Both the position numbers and the translations under genes were made by a program. Of a stretch of 64,000 nt of DNA, positions 37,593-45,549 are shown one piece after another; the stretch's first letter is position 1, and each line of letters begins with the position of its first letter. The notes below the pieces were generated by a model. It was not told the origin of the DNA and made no database searches. It saw only the letters and a program-made list of their open reading frames with translations. Source of the DNA: Paraburkholderia sp. CNPSo 3272 (GTDB lineage: Bacteria > Pseudomonadota > Gammaproteobacteria > Burkholderiales > Burkholderiaceae); assembly GCF_024206495.1 (NCBI RefSeq), contig NZ_JAMBPQ010000003.1, positions 186,001 to 250,000 of the forward strand, given 5' to 3'.

Positions 37593-38549
37593 ATGAAAAC
37601 GCCCATATTGGCCGTTCTGTTGTGTTTGTCTACGGCAATTGCACACGCCGCGGGAATAAAGTTCGCGCAGATTCCGGCTGATGCCGGCGGTCCGGCGTTA
37701 AAAGCGATAGTGTGGACACCGTGTGGTGAGCCTGCCCAGGAAGTGCCGATCGGTCCATATGTCCTGAAGGGGCGGCTCGACTGTCCGACCGTTGGCGAAA
37801 AGCTTCCCCTCGTTGTCATTTCGCATGGCCATGGCGGATCGTACCTTGGCCATCGAGACCTTGCCGAGACGCTTGCCGAGGCGGGTTTTGTCGTGGCGGC
37901 AATCAATCATCCAGGCGATACGTTCTCTGACATGACTCGGGCCGACGATATGTCTGTGTTCGTCGAGCGACCGACCGACATCAAGCGTCTTATCGACTAC
38001 ATGGTGAGCACGGCCCCCGACGCAGCCAGAATCGACCCGCAACGGATAGGCTTTTTTGGCTTTTCGCGCGGCGGCTACACGGGCCTGGTGTTGGCCGGCG
38101 GTAACCCCGATTTCCCGCACGCCGATATTACGTGCCCGGACCCGAGCGCTCCGATTTGCAAACAGGTTCGAAGTGGAAAGGTGTCCACCGACCACCTGAC
38201 TCATGACGCACGGATCAAAGCCTTTGTGCTAGCGGACCCGTTCGATGCGTTCCCGACCGCGGCGAGCCTGAAGAACGTGCAAGCGCCAGTTCAGCTCTGG
38301 GCTTCCCAGTTCGGTGGCGCCGGCGTGCTGCCGCGCAACGCTGACGCACTCGCCAGGACGCTTCCTCACAGGCCTGAATATCACATTGTTTCCAACGCGG
38401 CGCATTTTGCTTTTCTTGCTCCGTGTCCCGCGGCAATGAAGAACAATGAGCCGGGCTACTGCATCGATGCGAACGGCTTCGATCGGACAGTCTTTCACAA
38501 GCAGTTTGACGAAATGGCGCTTACGTTTTTTCAAGCAAATCTTCGGTAG
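37593..38549 (+). CDS. Exported alpha/beta hydrolase, dienelactone hydrolase-like
   Basis: A 318-residue protein with a Sec signal (MKTPILAVLLCLSTAIAHA). The alpha/beta fold has LPLVVISHGHGGSYLGH (oxyanion loop), the nucleophile elbow GFFGFSRGGYTGL (Ser) and a late His in SNAAHFAFLAPC. Paired cysteines near positions 48, 66 and in the C-terminal third suggest disulphides, as expected for a periplasmic enzyme. It belongs to the PAF-acetylhydrolase/dienelactone hydrolase-like group. The substrate is unknown. It lies between the two DUF4148 genes. Confidence 0.8.
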   Translation: MKTPILAVLLCLSTAIAHAAGIKFAQIPADAGGPALKAIVWTPCGEPAQEVPIGPYVLKGRLDCPTVGEKLPLVVISHGHGGSYLGHRDLAETLAEAGFVVAAINHPGDTFSDMTRADDMSVFVERPTDIKRLIDYMVSTAPDAARIDPQRIGFFGFSRGGYTGLVLAGGNPDFPHADITCPDPSAPICKQVRSGKVSTDHLTHDARIKAFVLADPFDAFPTAASLKNVQAPVQLWASQFGGAGVLPRNADALARTLPHRPEYHIVSNAAHFAFLAPCPAAMKNNEPGYCIDANGFDRTVFHKQFDEMALTFFQANLR

Positions 38550-38613
38550 ATCCCCGCGTAGTACAGCCCTCTACCGATCGTCGCCTTCTCCCCCGAACCT
38601 CCGCGAAGCAATC

Positions 38614-38646
38614 AAAAAGCCCCTCTCCATTCGGGACAGGGGCCTT
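38614..38646 (-). terminator. Rho-independent terminator of the second DUF4148 gene
   Basis: Read leftward, AAGGCCCCT pairs with AGGGGCTTTTT across a 12-nt loop that contains a second small stem (GTCCCGAATGGAG). It ends in a T-run. It may also serve the hydrolase gene coming from the other side. Confidence 0.7.
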
Positions 38647-38715
38647 CGCGTAAAGTGTGATGCGCTAGTGCGCCGTGCTGCGAGACCACACAACACAGTC
38701 CGTCAACGCAATGTC

Positions 38716-39024
38716 TTACTGACCGAAGTAGACGGGCTTCAAACCGGTAATGGCTGGCGCAGGCGCGCCGGATGCTGACGTTCCGCTGACCGTCCCGCCA
38801 TAACTGCTCCCGCCGTTTTGCGCGGCCACGCGCGCTTCGGCAGCCTGGATATCGGCTGGATAGCTTGCATTGTCGCCGTCACCGACGTGATAGCCAGCCT
38901 GTTCGAGCTGGACGAGCTCGGCGCGAACCTGTTCAGCCGTCACGGGGCCGTTCGACTGTGCGATCGAGAGAGCCGGAGCGGCCGCGATAGTAAATATAAC
39001 GACAGTTTGAGCAAGATATTTCAT
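38716..39024 (-). CDS. DUF4148 secreted small protein
   Basis: A 102-residue protein with signal peptide MKYLAQTVVIFTIAAAPALS and the DUF4148 pattern VTAEQVRAELVQLEQAGYHV. The Gly/Ser-rich tail ends KPVYFGQ, like its paralogue at 36692-36994. GGAGGTAG precedes the start. Function is unknown for the family. Confidence 0.86.
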   Translation of the reverse strand: MKYLAQTVVIFTIAAAPALSIAQSNGPVTAEQVRAELVQLEQAGYHVGDGDNASYPADIQAAEARVAAQNGGSSYGGTVSGTSASGAPAPAITGLKPVYFGQ

Positions 39025-39508
39025 GATGAGCTACCTCCAACGATTGCCACGTACGGTTCGACGAGTCTTCTTGTATGCAACCGGCGTCAACGACCCATCG
39101 ACGCAGTGAACCGGGGTACGTTCAAGCGAGCTGGCCGCACATCCGGTGGACCTCGGCGTCAGGGGAACCGCCCGGTCACGCGAGCGCGGGCGGCGCCGCA
39201 ACTAGCCGTTTCATTTCGCTGATTTCCTCCTGTAACGAACGAGATCCTGCTCAAAGCGAATCTCCTTGCCCTGAGCACGACTAAGTTGAACATCTGCAAA
39301 CGACTCGCGCTGAAGGGCTGCTACAGCGAGCGTCGTGAAGGGTCGCATCGCCATGCGCTTGCCGTTGTACGGCTTCCGCAAACGCACCGGCGACAGAGCG
39401 TTCGGTGTTGGGTAGATACGACTGTATGCGCCGACTCCATGTGCACGAACCAGGTACCCGTCCTAAAAGAGGCTAGGGGATTGCCTTATTCAGCAGACAG
39501 GCTCAGCG
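39025..39508. other. Intergenic stretch, about 480 bp
   Basis: No gene recognised. Short open frames only. It holds the DUF4148 promoter on the left. There is no obvious terminator for the response regulator gene on the right. Confidence 0.45.
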
Positions 39509-40174
39509 CTATTGGCTCTCGATCCACTGAATTGCGAAGCGCGTCAGCTCCTTGCCGCTGCGGATATTCAGCTTCTCCTTGATATTGGCCCGGTGCGCTT
39601 CGATGGTCTTCACGCTCCGGTTCAGCTTCTCTGCGATATCGCGGGTGCTGAAGCCGAGCCCGATCAGGTGCAGAACTTCGAATTCCCGTTCCGAAAGGCT
39701 CGCAATTTGGCCCTCGGGCTTTCTGTTTGGGACGGCAAGCGCACGCGCGAGCTTCTCATGCATGGCGGCGCTCATGTAGATGTTGCCTGCCAGCACTTCG
39801 CGGATGGCACTCACGACATGCTCCGTGGCCTCGAGTTTCATGAGATACCCGTTTGCCCCTGAGCGGAGTGCGCGTTCGGCAAACAGGCTTTCGTCATGCA
39901 TGCTGAGGACAAGGATTGCCAGATCCGGATAGCGGTGCCGCAGCGTCTTCACCAACTCGAGGCCGGAGTCCGTCTGCAGACTGATGTCCACAATGGCCAT
40001 GTCGGGCAGACACTTCATCGCCGCGAGCGCTTCGTCGGCGCTGCCCGCTGCACCGCAGACGTGCAGATCCTCTTGCAGATTGAGCAAGAGCGTCATCCCG
40101 TCCCGGATGATGGGGTGGTCATCCACGATAAGGATTTGAGTCGCACGGCCTGGGCTAGCGCATTTCCTCTGCAT
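39509..40174 (-). CDS. NarL/FixJ-family response regulator
   Basis: A 221-residue protein. The receiver domain has acidic pair VDDH (17-20), phospho-acceptor Asp63 in AIVDISL and the switch LSMHD. A LuxR-type HTH follows (LSEREFEVLHLIGLGFSTRD then IAEKLNRSVKTIEAHR). It is translationally coupled to the upstream kinase gene, whose end it overlaps by 20 bp. Phosphorylated by that kinase, it should act as a transcriptional activator. Its targets are unknown. Confidence 0.92.
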   Translation of the reverse strand: MQRKCASPGRATQILIVDDHPIIRDGMTLLLNLQEDLHVCGAAGSADEALAAMKCLPDMAIVDISLQTDSGLELVKTLRHRYPDLAILVLSMHDESLFAERALRSGANGYLMKLEATEHVVSAIREVLAGNIYMSAAMHEKLARALAVPNRKPEGQIASLSEREFEVLHLIGLGFSTRDIAEKLNRSVKTIEAHRANIKEKLNIRSGKELTRFAIQWIESQ

Positions 40175-41825
40175 GGCCAGTACCCTCCGGTAGCGGATAG
40201 CTAATCGCGACGGTGGTGCCGCCCAAGCCGTTGCGGGTCACGGTGCAGGAGCCGCCCAGAAGGCTCGCCCGGTGGCGCAGGTTGTGCAGTCCAAGACCCG
40301 CGGCACGCTCCATTTCCTCAGGGCCGATGCCTACCCCATCGTCGCTGATCGAGAGCGTCTGCAGACCGCCCGCCCGCTCGAGGTCGATCCAGATGCGGTG
40401 GCCACGACAATATTTCAGCGCGTTGTTGACGGCTTCCTGTGCGGCTCGGTACAGGTTGATCTGCAGCAGCGGGTCCAGCAAGTCCACATCCGGCGCGATC
40501 CGCAGCTTGCAATCTACGCCATCGAGCGCGCCAGCCGTCTCCGCCAGCGCATGCAGTGCGTCCGCAAGTCCGCCGTATTCCATCGCGACCGGGTCCAGGC
40601 CATGGGCGATCCTGCGGGTCATCAAGGACGCCTGTTTTACCAGGCCGACGACGTTAGCGGCCTCGGCGGCGGCCGGGTCGCCCTGGGTCTGCAGTCTCTG
40701 ATTCAAGGCGGCGCAGTACAGGCCCAGGCTGGTCAGCTGTTGCCCAAGTCCGTCGTGCAGTTCCTGCCCAATGAGTCTCTGCTGCTGATCGCCGATCCGG
40801 ATCAGCTCCCCTTCCAGCAGACGGCGTCGCTCCATCTCCGCTTTTAGCTCGTTGTTCGCCTTCTCCAGGTCTTCGGTGCGCTCCTCGACGCGTCGCTCCA
40901 GTTCGATGTGGGCCGCCTGCAGCAGGGCATGGGCGCCCCGTTCCTGAGCGCGTGCCGCCGCCAGCAACAGTCCCGTCACCGCCACGACGTTCGCAAAGGC
41001 GCACCACCTCACGAGGCTGTCCACAGGAGATTCGGCAGCAAAGGGCCCCGTACCGTGAGTAGTGCCCCAGATTGCCACGACCGAGATCATCAGCGTCACG
41101 ATGCTGGCGCCCAGGCGATCGAAGCGCAGCGCCGCCCAGATAATGAATGGAAAGATCGCGAGCGCTGCAGGGTAGTAGCCGTGCCCGGCAAGTTGCGGGG
41201 CACCGAAGATAAGGTAGCTCGCCCAAAAGGTTGCAGCAATCAGTCCGCACGCTTCCATGATCCGCTGTGCGGATCGGACCGGGTTCGAATACGTGAGGAA
41301 GCTGAATAGGGCCGGTGCCACGACGAGAACGCCCATCATGTCGCCGAGCCACCATTTCAGAAAGGCTGCAGCGTACCCGGCGCCAGGCACGAGTCCCCCT
41401 CCGAGCAGGGCGGTCGTGCCGACCAGCGCACTGACTGCCGTACTCGTCACCGCAGCGAGGCCGATGAAGGCCAACACATCGTTGATGCGCGCAAGGGTGG
41501 TCTGGAATCGAGTGGCGCGGTTCAGCAATAGCGCTGCCGTCAACGGCCCAGCCATGGAGCCGATGCCTATCGCCGCGGCCACGGCTGCAGGCACGCCGCC
41601 CGATACGTTGGCGAGAAAGGAACCAACGGCAATACCCGGCGCGACCTCGATGCCGAGCGCGAGCAGCGCAACGAGAGCGATGCCGCTGGAAGGCCATACG
41701 AGAGAGATTGCGCCCCCCACTACCGCATAGGAAAGTCCTAGCTTTGCACCGGCGAAATACGCCAGGGCAACGATTCCGGTGCGCAGGAAGAGGCTGAATC
41801 TGGAAATGTCCCGAGTGGTAGCCAT
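40155..41825 (-). CDS. Membrane sensor histidine kinase (MASE1 + HisKA_3)
   Basis: A 556-residue kinase. About 300 N-terminal residues form an integral membrane MASE1-type sensor (AYFAGAKLGLSYAVVGGAIS, LVWPSSGIALVALLALG). A coiled coil (ELERRVEERTEDLEKANNEL) leads to the HisKA_3 phospho-site in GQELHDGLGQQLTSLG. The HATPase lobe has N-box QEAVNNALKY and G-box SISDDGVGIGPEE. The ATG start has GGAAG upstream; a TTG four codons earlier is less likely. The stimulus is unknown. Confidence 0.92.
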   Translation of the reverse strand: MATTRDISRFSLFLRTGIVALAYFAGAKLGLSYAVVGGAISLVWPSSGIALVALLALGIEVAPGIAVGSFLANVSGGVPAAVAAAIGIGSMAGPLTAALLLNRATRFQTTLARINDVLAFIGLAAVTSTAVSALVGTTALLGGGLVPGAGYAAAFLKWWLGDMMGVLVVAPALFSFLTYSNPVRSAQRIMEACGLIAATFWASYLIFGAPQLAGHGYYPAALAIFPFIIWAALRFDRLGASIVTLMISVVAIWGTTHGTGPFAAESPVDSLVRWCAFANVVAVTGLLLAAARAQERGAHALLQAAHIELERRVEERTEDLEKANNELKAEMERRRLLEGELIRIGDQQQRLIGQELHDGLGQQLTSLGLYCAALNQRLQTQGDPAAAEAANVVGLVKQASLMTRRIAHGLDPVAMEYGGLADALHALAETAGALDGVDCKLRIAPDVDLLDPLLQINLYRAAQEAVNNALKYCRGHRIWIDLERAGGLQTLSISDDGVGIGPEEMERAAGLGLHNLRHRASLLGGSCTVTRNGLGGTTVAISYPLPEGTGHAEEMR

Positions 41826-42216
41826 TTTCGCTTCCAATCCAGAAGCCGGAGTGCGAATACGCTACGTGCTGCCTGGGAGTGAACGGGGAGGGAACCGCCC
41901 GTCAGTTCGTGAGTCACTCGGCGCTCGTTCCCGACCTGGTCTTATGATTGTGCTGGCACCCACCGCGTTAATCAAACACTACACAGCACTCCTTATGCGT
42001 GAAGTGCTTCGCGTTACGACAACATTGCGATGACGGTCGCCCACGCCGCGACCGTCGAATCGCCTATGTTCTCATGTCGAAGCGTCTTTCAACAACGTCA
42101 GGTTCTCCGCTCGTTGGTGCTGGCGGGATCTTTTCGATGCGATGCGCCCTACATACCGTGATCAAAATCAAAGAGCGGGGCGTGCGCCCCGCGCGTGAGC
42201 GAACCATCGCTTGAAC
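41826..42216. other. Intergenic stretch between the kinase and acdS
   Basis: About 390 bp with the kinase promoter at the left and the acdS terminator at the right. No gene is seen. Confidence 0.5.
42164..42192 (-). terminator. Terminator of acdS
   Basis: Read leftward, GCGGGGCG and CGCCCCGC form an 8-bp stem with a 2-nt centre, followed by TCTTTGATTTT. It lies 25 bp after the acdS stop. Confidence 0.7.
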
Positions 42217-43233
42217 TCAGCCGTCGCGGAAGATAAAGCTATACGCGCTCAAAGCCGGCACGCCGCCCAGATGCGCATACAGCACCTTCGACCCCGGCTC
42301 GAATTCACCGCGGCGCACTTTGTCGATCATGCCGTGCATCGACTTGCCCTCGTACACGGGATCGGTCAGCACGCCCTCCAACCGCGCGCACAGGCGAATC
42401 GCCTCCAGCGTGCCGTCGTTCGGCAACCCGTACTCCGGGCCGCCATAACGCGTGTCGAGAATCACGTCCTTCTCGCTGATATCGCGGTTGAGATCGACGA
42501 GTCCGGCAGTATGACGCGCAATGCGCGTGATCTGCGCATGGGTCTTCTCCGGCGTAGCCGAAGCGTCGATGCCGATCACGCGGTCCGCCCGGCCGTCCGC
42601 CGCGAAGCCGACCACCATGCCCGCCTGCGTGCTGCCTGTGACCGAGCACACGACGACGTAGTCGAACTGGAAGCCCAGTTGCGCCTCCTGCGCCCGCACC
42701 TCCTCGGCAAAGCCCACGAAACCGAGGCCGCCGAGCGGATGCTCCGAGCAGCCCGCCGGTATCGCGTACGGTTTGCCGCCCGCCGCGCGCACACTCTCGA
42801 GCGCCTCCTCCCAACTCGGTCGAATGCCGATGTCGAAGCCGTCGGGTACGAGCCGCACATCCGCGCCCATCATGCGCGACATCTGGATGTTGCCCACGCG
42901 GTCGTAGACGGCATCGGAATAGTTGACCCAGTTTTCCTGAACCAGCACGCACTTCATGCCGAGATGCGCAGCGACGGCTGCAACCTGACGCGTCTGGTTC
43001 GACTGGATGCCGCCAATCGAGACTAGCGTGTCGCAACCTTGCGCGAGCGCGTCGGGAATCAGGTACTCGAGCTTGCGCGTCTTGTTGCCGCCGAACGCGA
43101 GTCCGCTGTTGCAGTCCTCGCGCTTCGCGTATAGCTCGACCTTGCCGCCGAGATGCTGGCTCAGGCGCTTGAGCGGCTGGATGGGCGTGGGTCCGAACGT
43201 GAGTGGATAACGGGGGAAACGCTGGAGGTTCAT
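42217..43233 (-). CDS. acdS: 1-aminocyclopropane-1-carboxylate (ACC) deaminase
   Basis: A 338-residue PLP enzyme that splits ACC, the ethylene precursor of plants, into 2-oxobutyrate and ammonia. Lys51, the PLP lysine, is in [12 protein letters not shown]. Ser78 is in IQSNQ. Tyr294 and Glu295 are in DPVYEGKS, and Leu322 is in YAHLGGVP. Glu295 with Leu322 separates true ACC deaminases from D-cysteine desulfhydrases, so the call is firm. The start MNLQRFPRY has GGAG-like sequence upstream. It is divergent from the Lrp-type regulator gene, as in other Burkholderiales. It suggests a plant-associated host. Confidence 0.97.
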   Translation of the reverse strand: MNLQRFPRYPLTFGPTPIQPLKRLSQHLGGKVELYAKREDCNSGLAFGGNKTRKLEYLIPDALAQGCDTLVSIGGIQSNQTRQVAAVAAHLGMKCVLVQENWVNYSDAVYDRVGNIQMSRMMGADVRLVPDGFDIGIRPSWEEALESVRAAGGKPYAIPAGCSEHPLGGLGFVGFAEEVRAQEAQLGFQFDYVVVCSVTGSTQAGMVVGFAADGRADRVIGIDASATPEKTHAQITRIARHTAGLVDLNRDISEKDVILDTRYGGPEYGLPNDGTLEAIRLCARLEGVLTDPVYEGKSMHGMIDKVRRGEFEPGSKVLYAHLGGVPALSAYSFIFRDG

Positions 43234-43429
43234 CGAATATCTCCGTGAGGTCGGCTCATGCGGGACGTGGTCAACGGTCGGTGCGCGCCTGGAACGGTGC
43301 AACCCGATGCAGAAATGTTAGGCGTACTGCCGCGAAATGAGCTTGCTAAAAAATTATCGACGACCTACGTTTAGAGCATTCACTTCGAGTTGGAAACACT
43401 TTTAATTTGTGAAACGGTTCGAGGACGCA

Positions 43430-43930
43430 ATGAAATTAACCAGACGCTCTCCCGCTACGCCGCATGAGCCGCCTGCATTGGATCGCATCGATCGCGCGAT
43501 CCTCAGGCATTTGCAGCAGGACGCATCGATTTCAAACGTCAGCCTCGCGGCCAAAGTGAAGCTCAGCGCGCCCGCCTGCCTGCGGCGTGTGGAACGGCTC
43601 AAGGAGTTGGGACTGATACGCGCAATCGTTGCGCTGCTCGATCCGAAGGCGCTCGGCGCAGGCATGCTGGTCGTGATCGGCTTCGTGCTCGACCGCTCGA
43701 CGCCCGAGGCGTTCGCCGCATTCGAGAAAGCAGCCCAAAAGGTTTCAGGCTGCATGGAATGCCACGTCGTGACTGGCGAATTCGATTACTTCATGCTGGT
43801 GCGCACGCGCGACAACGAAAGCTTCAACCAGCTGCATGCGGAGCAGTTACTTTACTTGCCGGGCGTGCGGCAGGTCCGCAGCTTCATGGTGCTCAAGGAG
43901 ATCCTGTCGACGCATGCGTTGCCGCTGTAA
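43430..43930 (+). CDS. acdR: Lrp/AsnC-family regulator of acdS
   Basis: A 166-residue protein. The N-terminal HTH (LDRIDRAILRHLQQDASISN, VSLAAKVKLSAPACLRRVER) is followed by an AsnC-type ligand-binding domain (MECHVVTGEFDYFMLVRTRD). It is divergent from acdS with about 200 bp between starts, which is the standard acdR-acdS arrangement. It probably activates acdS with ACC or leucine as co-factor. The ATG at 43430 follows GAGGA by 5 nt; a GTG seven codons earlier is possible. Confidence 0.92.
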   Translation: MKLTRRSPATPHEPPALDRIDRAILRHLQQDASISNVSLAAKVKLSAPACLRRVERLKELGLIRAIVALLDPKALGAGMLVVIGFVLDRSTPEAFAAFEKAAQKVSGCMECHVVTGEFDYFMLVRTRDNESFNQLHAEQLLYLPGVRQVRSFMVLKEILSTHALPL

Positions 43931-44417
43931 CGCTGCGCGCGCGAATGCGATCCATTGAAAATGGATGCGTGAATCTCGATGCGGCGCGGGAAATGAATCA
44001 GGATGATGAAGTGTGGCGTTATCCAAAGAATGTCGTCCGGTAGCATCAAATAATGACGTTTCAAGACCGGATAGCGGCCTCTAGCGGCGGCTTGCGTCGC
44101 CCCAGAACCACCAAATCGTGTCGCAAACCCATGTACGCGATATGGGTAAGCGCGATAGCGACCTAGTTTTTACAACATGGAAACGACTTTGGACGTGCCG
44201 ATGATGAACACGTGCAGGCGGGCGGAATCAGAGGTTGGCGGCCTATTCGCTATATAGACCGTAGTCATGGCACTCCGACTGGTCCAGTCAACTCGGGCGC
44301 TGTCCCTGTGGAGCGCGGTATCGGCTGAGCCAGAGTAGCCGTGGCTTCTGATGGAAATACCGTACCCGCAACCGATGCTCCCGTGAGGATATTGCTTCTG
44401 ACCGGGCGAACGCAAAT
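43931..44417. other. Left border of the defence island
   Basis: No complete gene. It contains a protease 5' relic (44170-44268) and, from about 44350, an open frame that runs into the small gene at 44418. G+C content drops visibly from here rightward, indicating foreign DNA. No tRNA, integrase or direct-repeat att site was seen. Confidence 0.5.
44170..44268 (-). pseudogene. Truncated 5' relic of the caspase-TPR gene (copy 1)
   Basis: From an ATG with GGAGTGCC upstream, the frame reads MTTVYIANRPPTSDSARLHV then FIIGTSKVVSML and stop. The intact paralogues start MTTVFGSGNQGNADSPGTHV and continue LIVGAGEYPCLLGG. The match covers the start, the spacing and the first beta strand, then ends. It is on the same strand as the two full genes and downstream of them. 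It is a recombination relic, with 32 codons left. Confidence 0.65.
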
Positions 44418-44642
44418 ATGTTCGCGCCATCAATGACGAGGCTCCTCGAAACAATCCCCGGCATCCTTGTAGGGATTCCCCGCCACACGGCGCACCGCGC
44501 GTTGGTAAAGCTCGCGTCAATAGAAACTGACGCAGCTACAAAGGCCTGGCTCAACGGGCGCGTCCACGAACACGCTTCACGCCAAGCAACGCAGGCCGTG
44601 AATTTTGAAGTACATAATCTCCTGTCAATAGGTCCTCACTGA
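44418..44642 (+). CDS. Small protein of unknown function, possibly a 3' fragment
   Basis: A 74-residue frame from ATG 44418 (open back to about 44352) contains RLLETIPGILVGIPRHTAHR then ALVKLASIETDAATKAWLNG and VHEHASRQATQAVNFEVHN. It reads like genuine protein. There is no good ribosome site, and the upstream codons also look protein-like, so it may be the 3' end of a larger gene truncated by the relic at 44170-44268. It is followed without a gap by the nuclease-like frame on the same strand. I do not recognise the family. Confidence 0.4.
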   Translation: MFAPSMTRLLETIPGILVGIPRHTAHRALVKLASIETDAATKAWLNGRVHEHASRQATQAVNFEVHNLLSIGPH

Positions 44643-44713
44643 ACATTGAGCCTCAAAGCGAAGGGCAACTATTCGAGCAAGTCATCGCGAGGCTGGAGGA
44701 GCTTCGGACGGGC

Positions 44714-45190
44714 GTGGAGGAAGGGCCATTTAGTGACAGAGGCCTGCTACACAAGGGGATGAAAGAGAAATTACTGCAGCTCTGGCTGGCAGCCCGGCTC
44801 CGCGACACGCCGAATGGGCGATTCAGCGTCCATCGAGAGGAGAATGTCGATGCGGACAACGCGACCGACATACAAGTCAGCGCGCGCAGTTGGAACGTCT
44901 GCATCGAGATTAAGCCCGTCGACGCGAAGCGCAGCTATTCTGCCGCCTCACTAACAACCACCATCCGGGACCAGTTGGTGGGCCAGTATCTGAGGGGCTT
45001 CAATAGCAGCCACGGAATTTTGGTGATATTCAGACTCGACAAAAAAACATGGGACATTCCCGACGTCGGCAAACGCCAAACTTTCTCCGCTTTGGTTCGA
45101 TATCTGCAGGACCAAGCTAACGATATTAAGGCAAGCCTGCCACACGTTCAGCAATTGGTAGTATTCCCCTTCGACTGCATTCAAACGTAG
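44714..45190 (+). CDS. Restriction-endonuclease-like (PD-(D/E)xK) protein
   Basis: A 158-residue frame from GTG 44714. The signature is an Asp in NATDIQVS followed by a strand with CIEIKPVD (E-x-K) and a Gln/Tyr helix (RDQLVGQYLRGF), then GILVIFRLDKKTW. This is the order of restriction-like nuclease cores. The same frame is open and helix-like back to 44639 (EGQLFEQVIARLEELR), overlapping the preceding stop. The real start may therefore be a rare codon there, coupled to the upstream gene. It lies tail-to-tail with the protease relic at 45233. Probably a remnant or small member of a two-gene defence unit. Confidence 0.5.
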   Translation: MEEGPFSDRGLLHKGMKEKLLQLWLAARLRDTPNGRFSVHREENVDADNATDIQVSARSWNVCIEIKPVDAKRSYSAASLTTTIRDQLVGQYLRGFNSSHGILVIFRLDKKTWDIPDVGKRQTFSALVRYLQDQANDIKASLPHVQQLVVFPFDCIQT

Positions 45191-45232
45191 CGTGTTTTCC
45201 GCCTTCGGCCTCGATGCTTTCCTCGCAGTCAT

Positions 45233-45526
45233 CTACCTCGTATCTGGTGAGGCCACCTGATTGCACGCGTTCTTGGTAGTAGGCCCAATGGGTTCGTTTT
45301 CGCCTGGCAACCTACGCTTACGCTGTCCCACCGATTCCCAAGAACTCAAGGACGCCTTCTCGTGTGGAGGAGGAGAGCGCCGGTTCGCGATGCCGGAGGT
45401 CGCAGTCGATTCCTGCCAGATGCGCCAGTTTTCGTGTAGATGTCCCGTTCGTCTACCGGTGAACACATGTGTGCTGGCCGAACCCGGGTCTCCGTGGCTA
45501 TGCTTAGATATGCAAACCGTAGTCAT
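45233..45526 (-). pseudogene. Truncated 5' relic of the caspase-TPR gene (copy 2)
   Basis: From an ATG with GGGAG upstream the frame reads MTTVCISKHSHGDPGSASTHV then F, aligning with MTTVFGSGNQGNADSPGTHV of the intact genes. After about 22 codons it switches to unrelated sequence (TGRRTGHLHENWRIWQES), which stays open to 45233 but looks non-functional. It begins 23 bp downstream of the stop of the first full protease gene, same strand. Confidence 0.62.
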
Positions 45527-45549
45527 GTCGCGAACTCCCGCAGGCCCTA

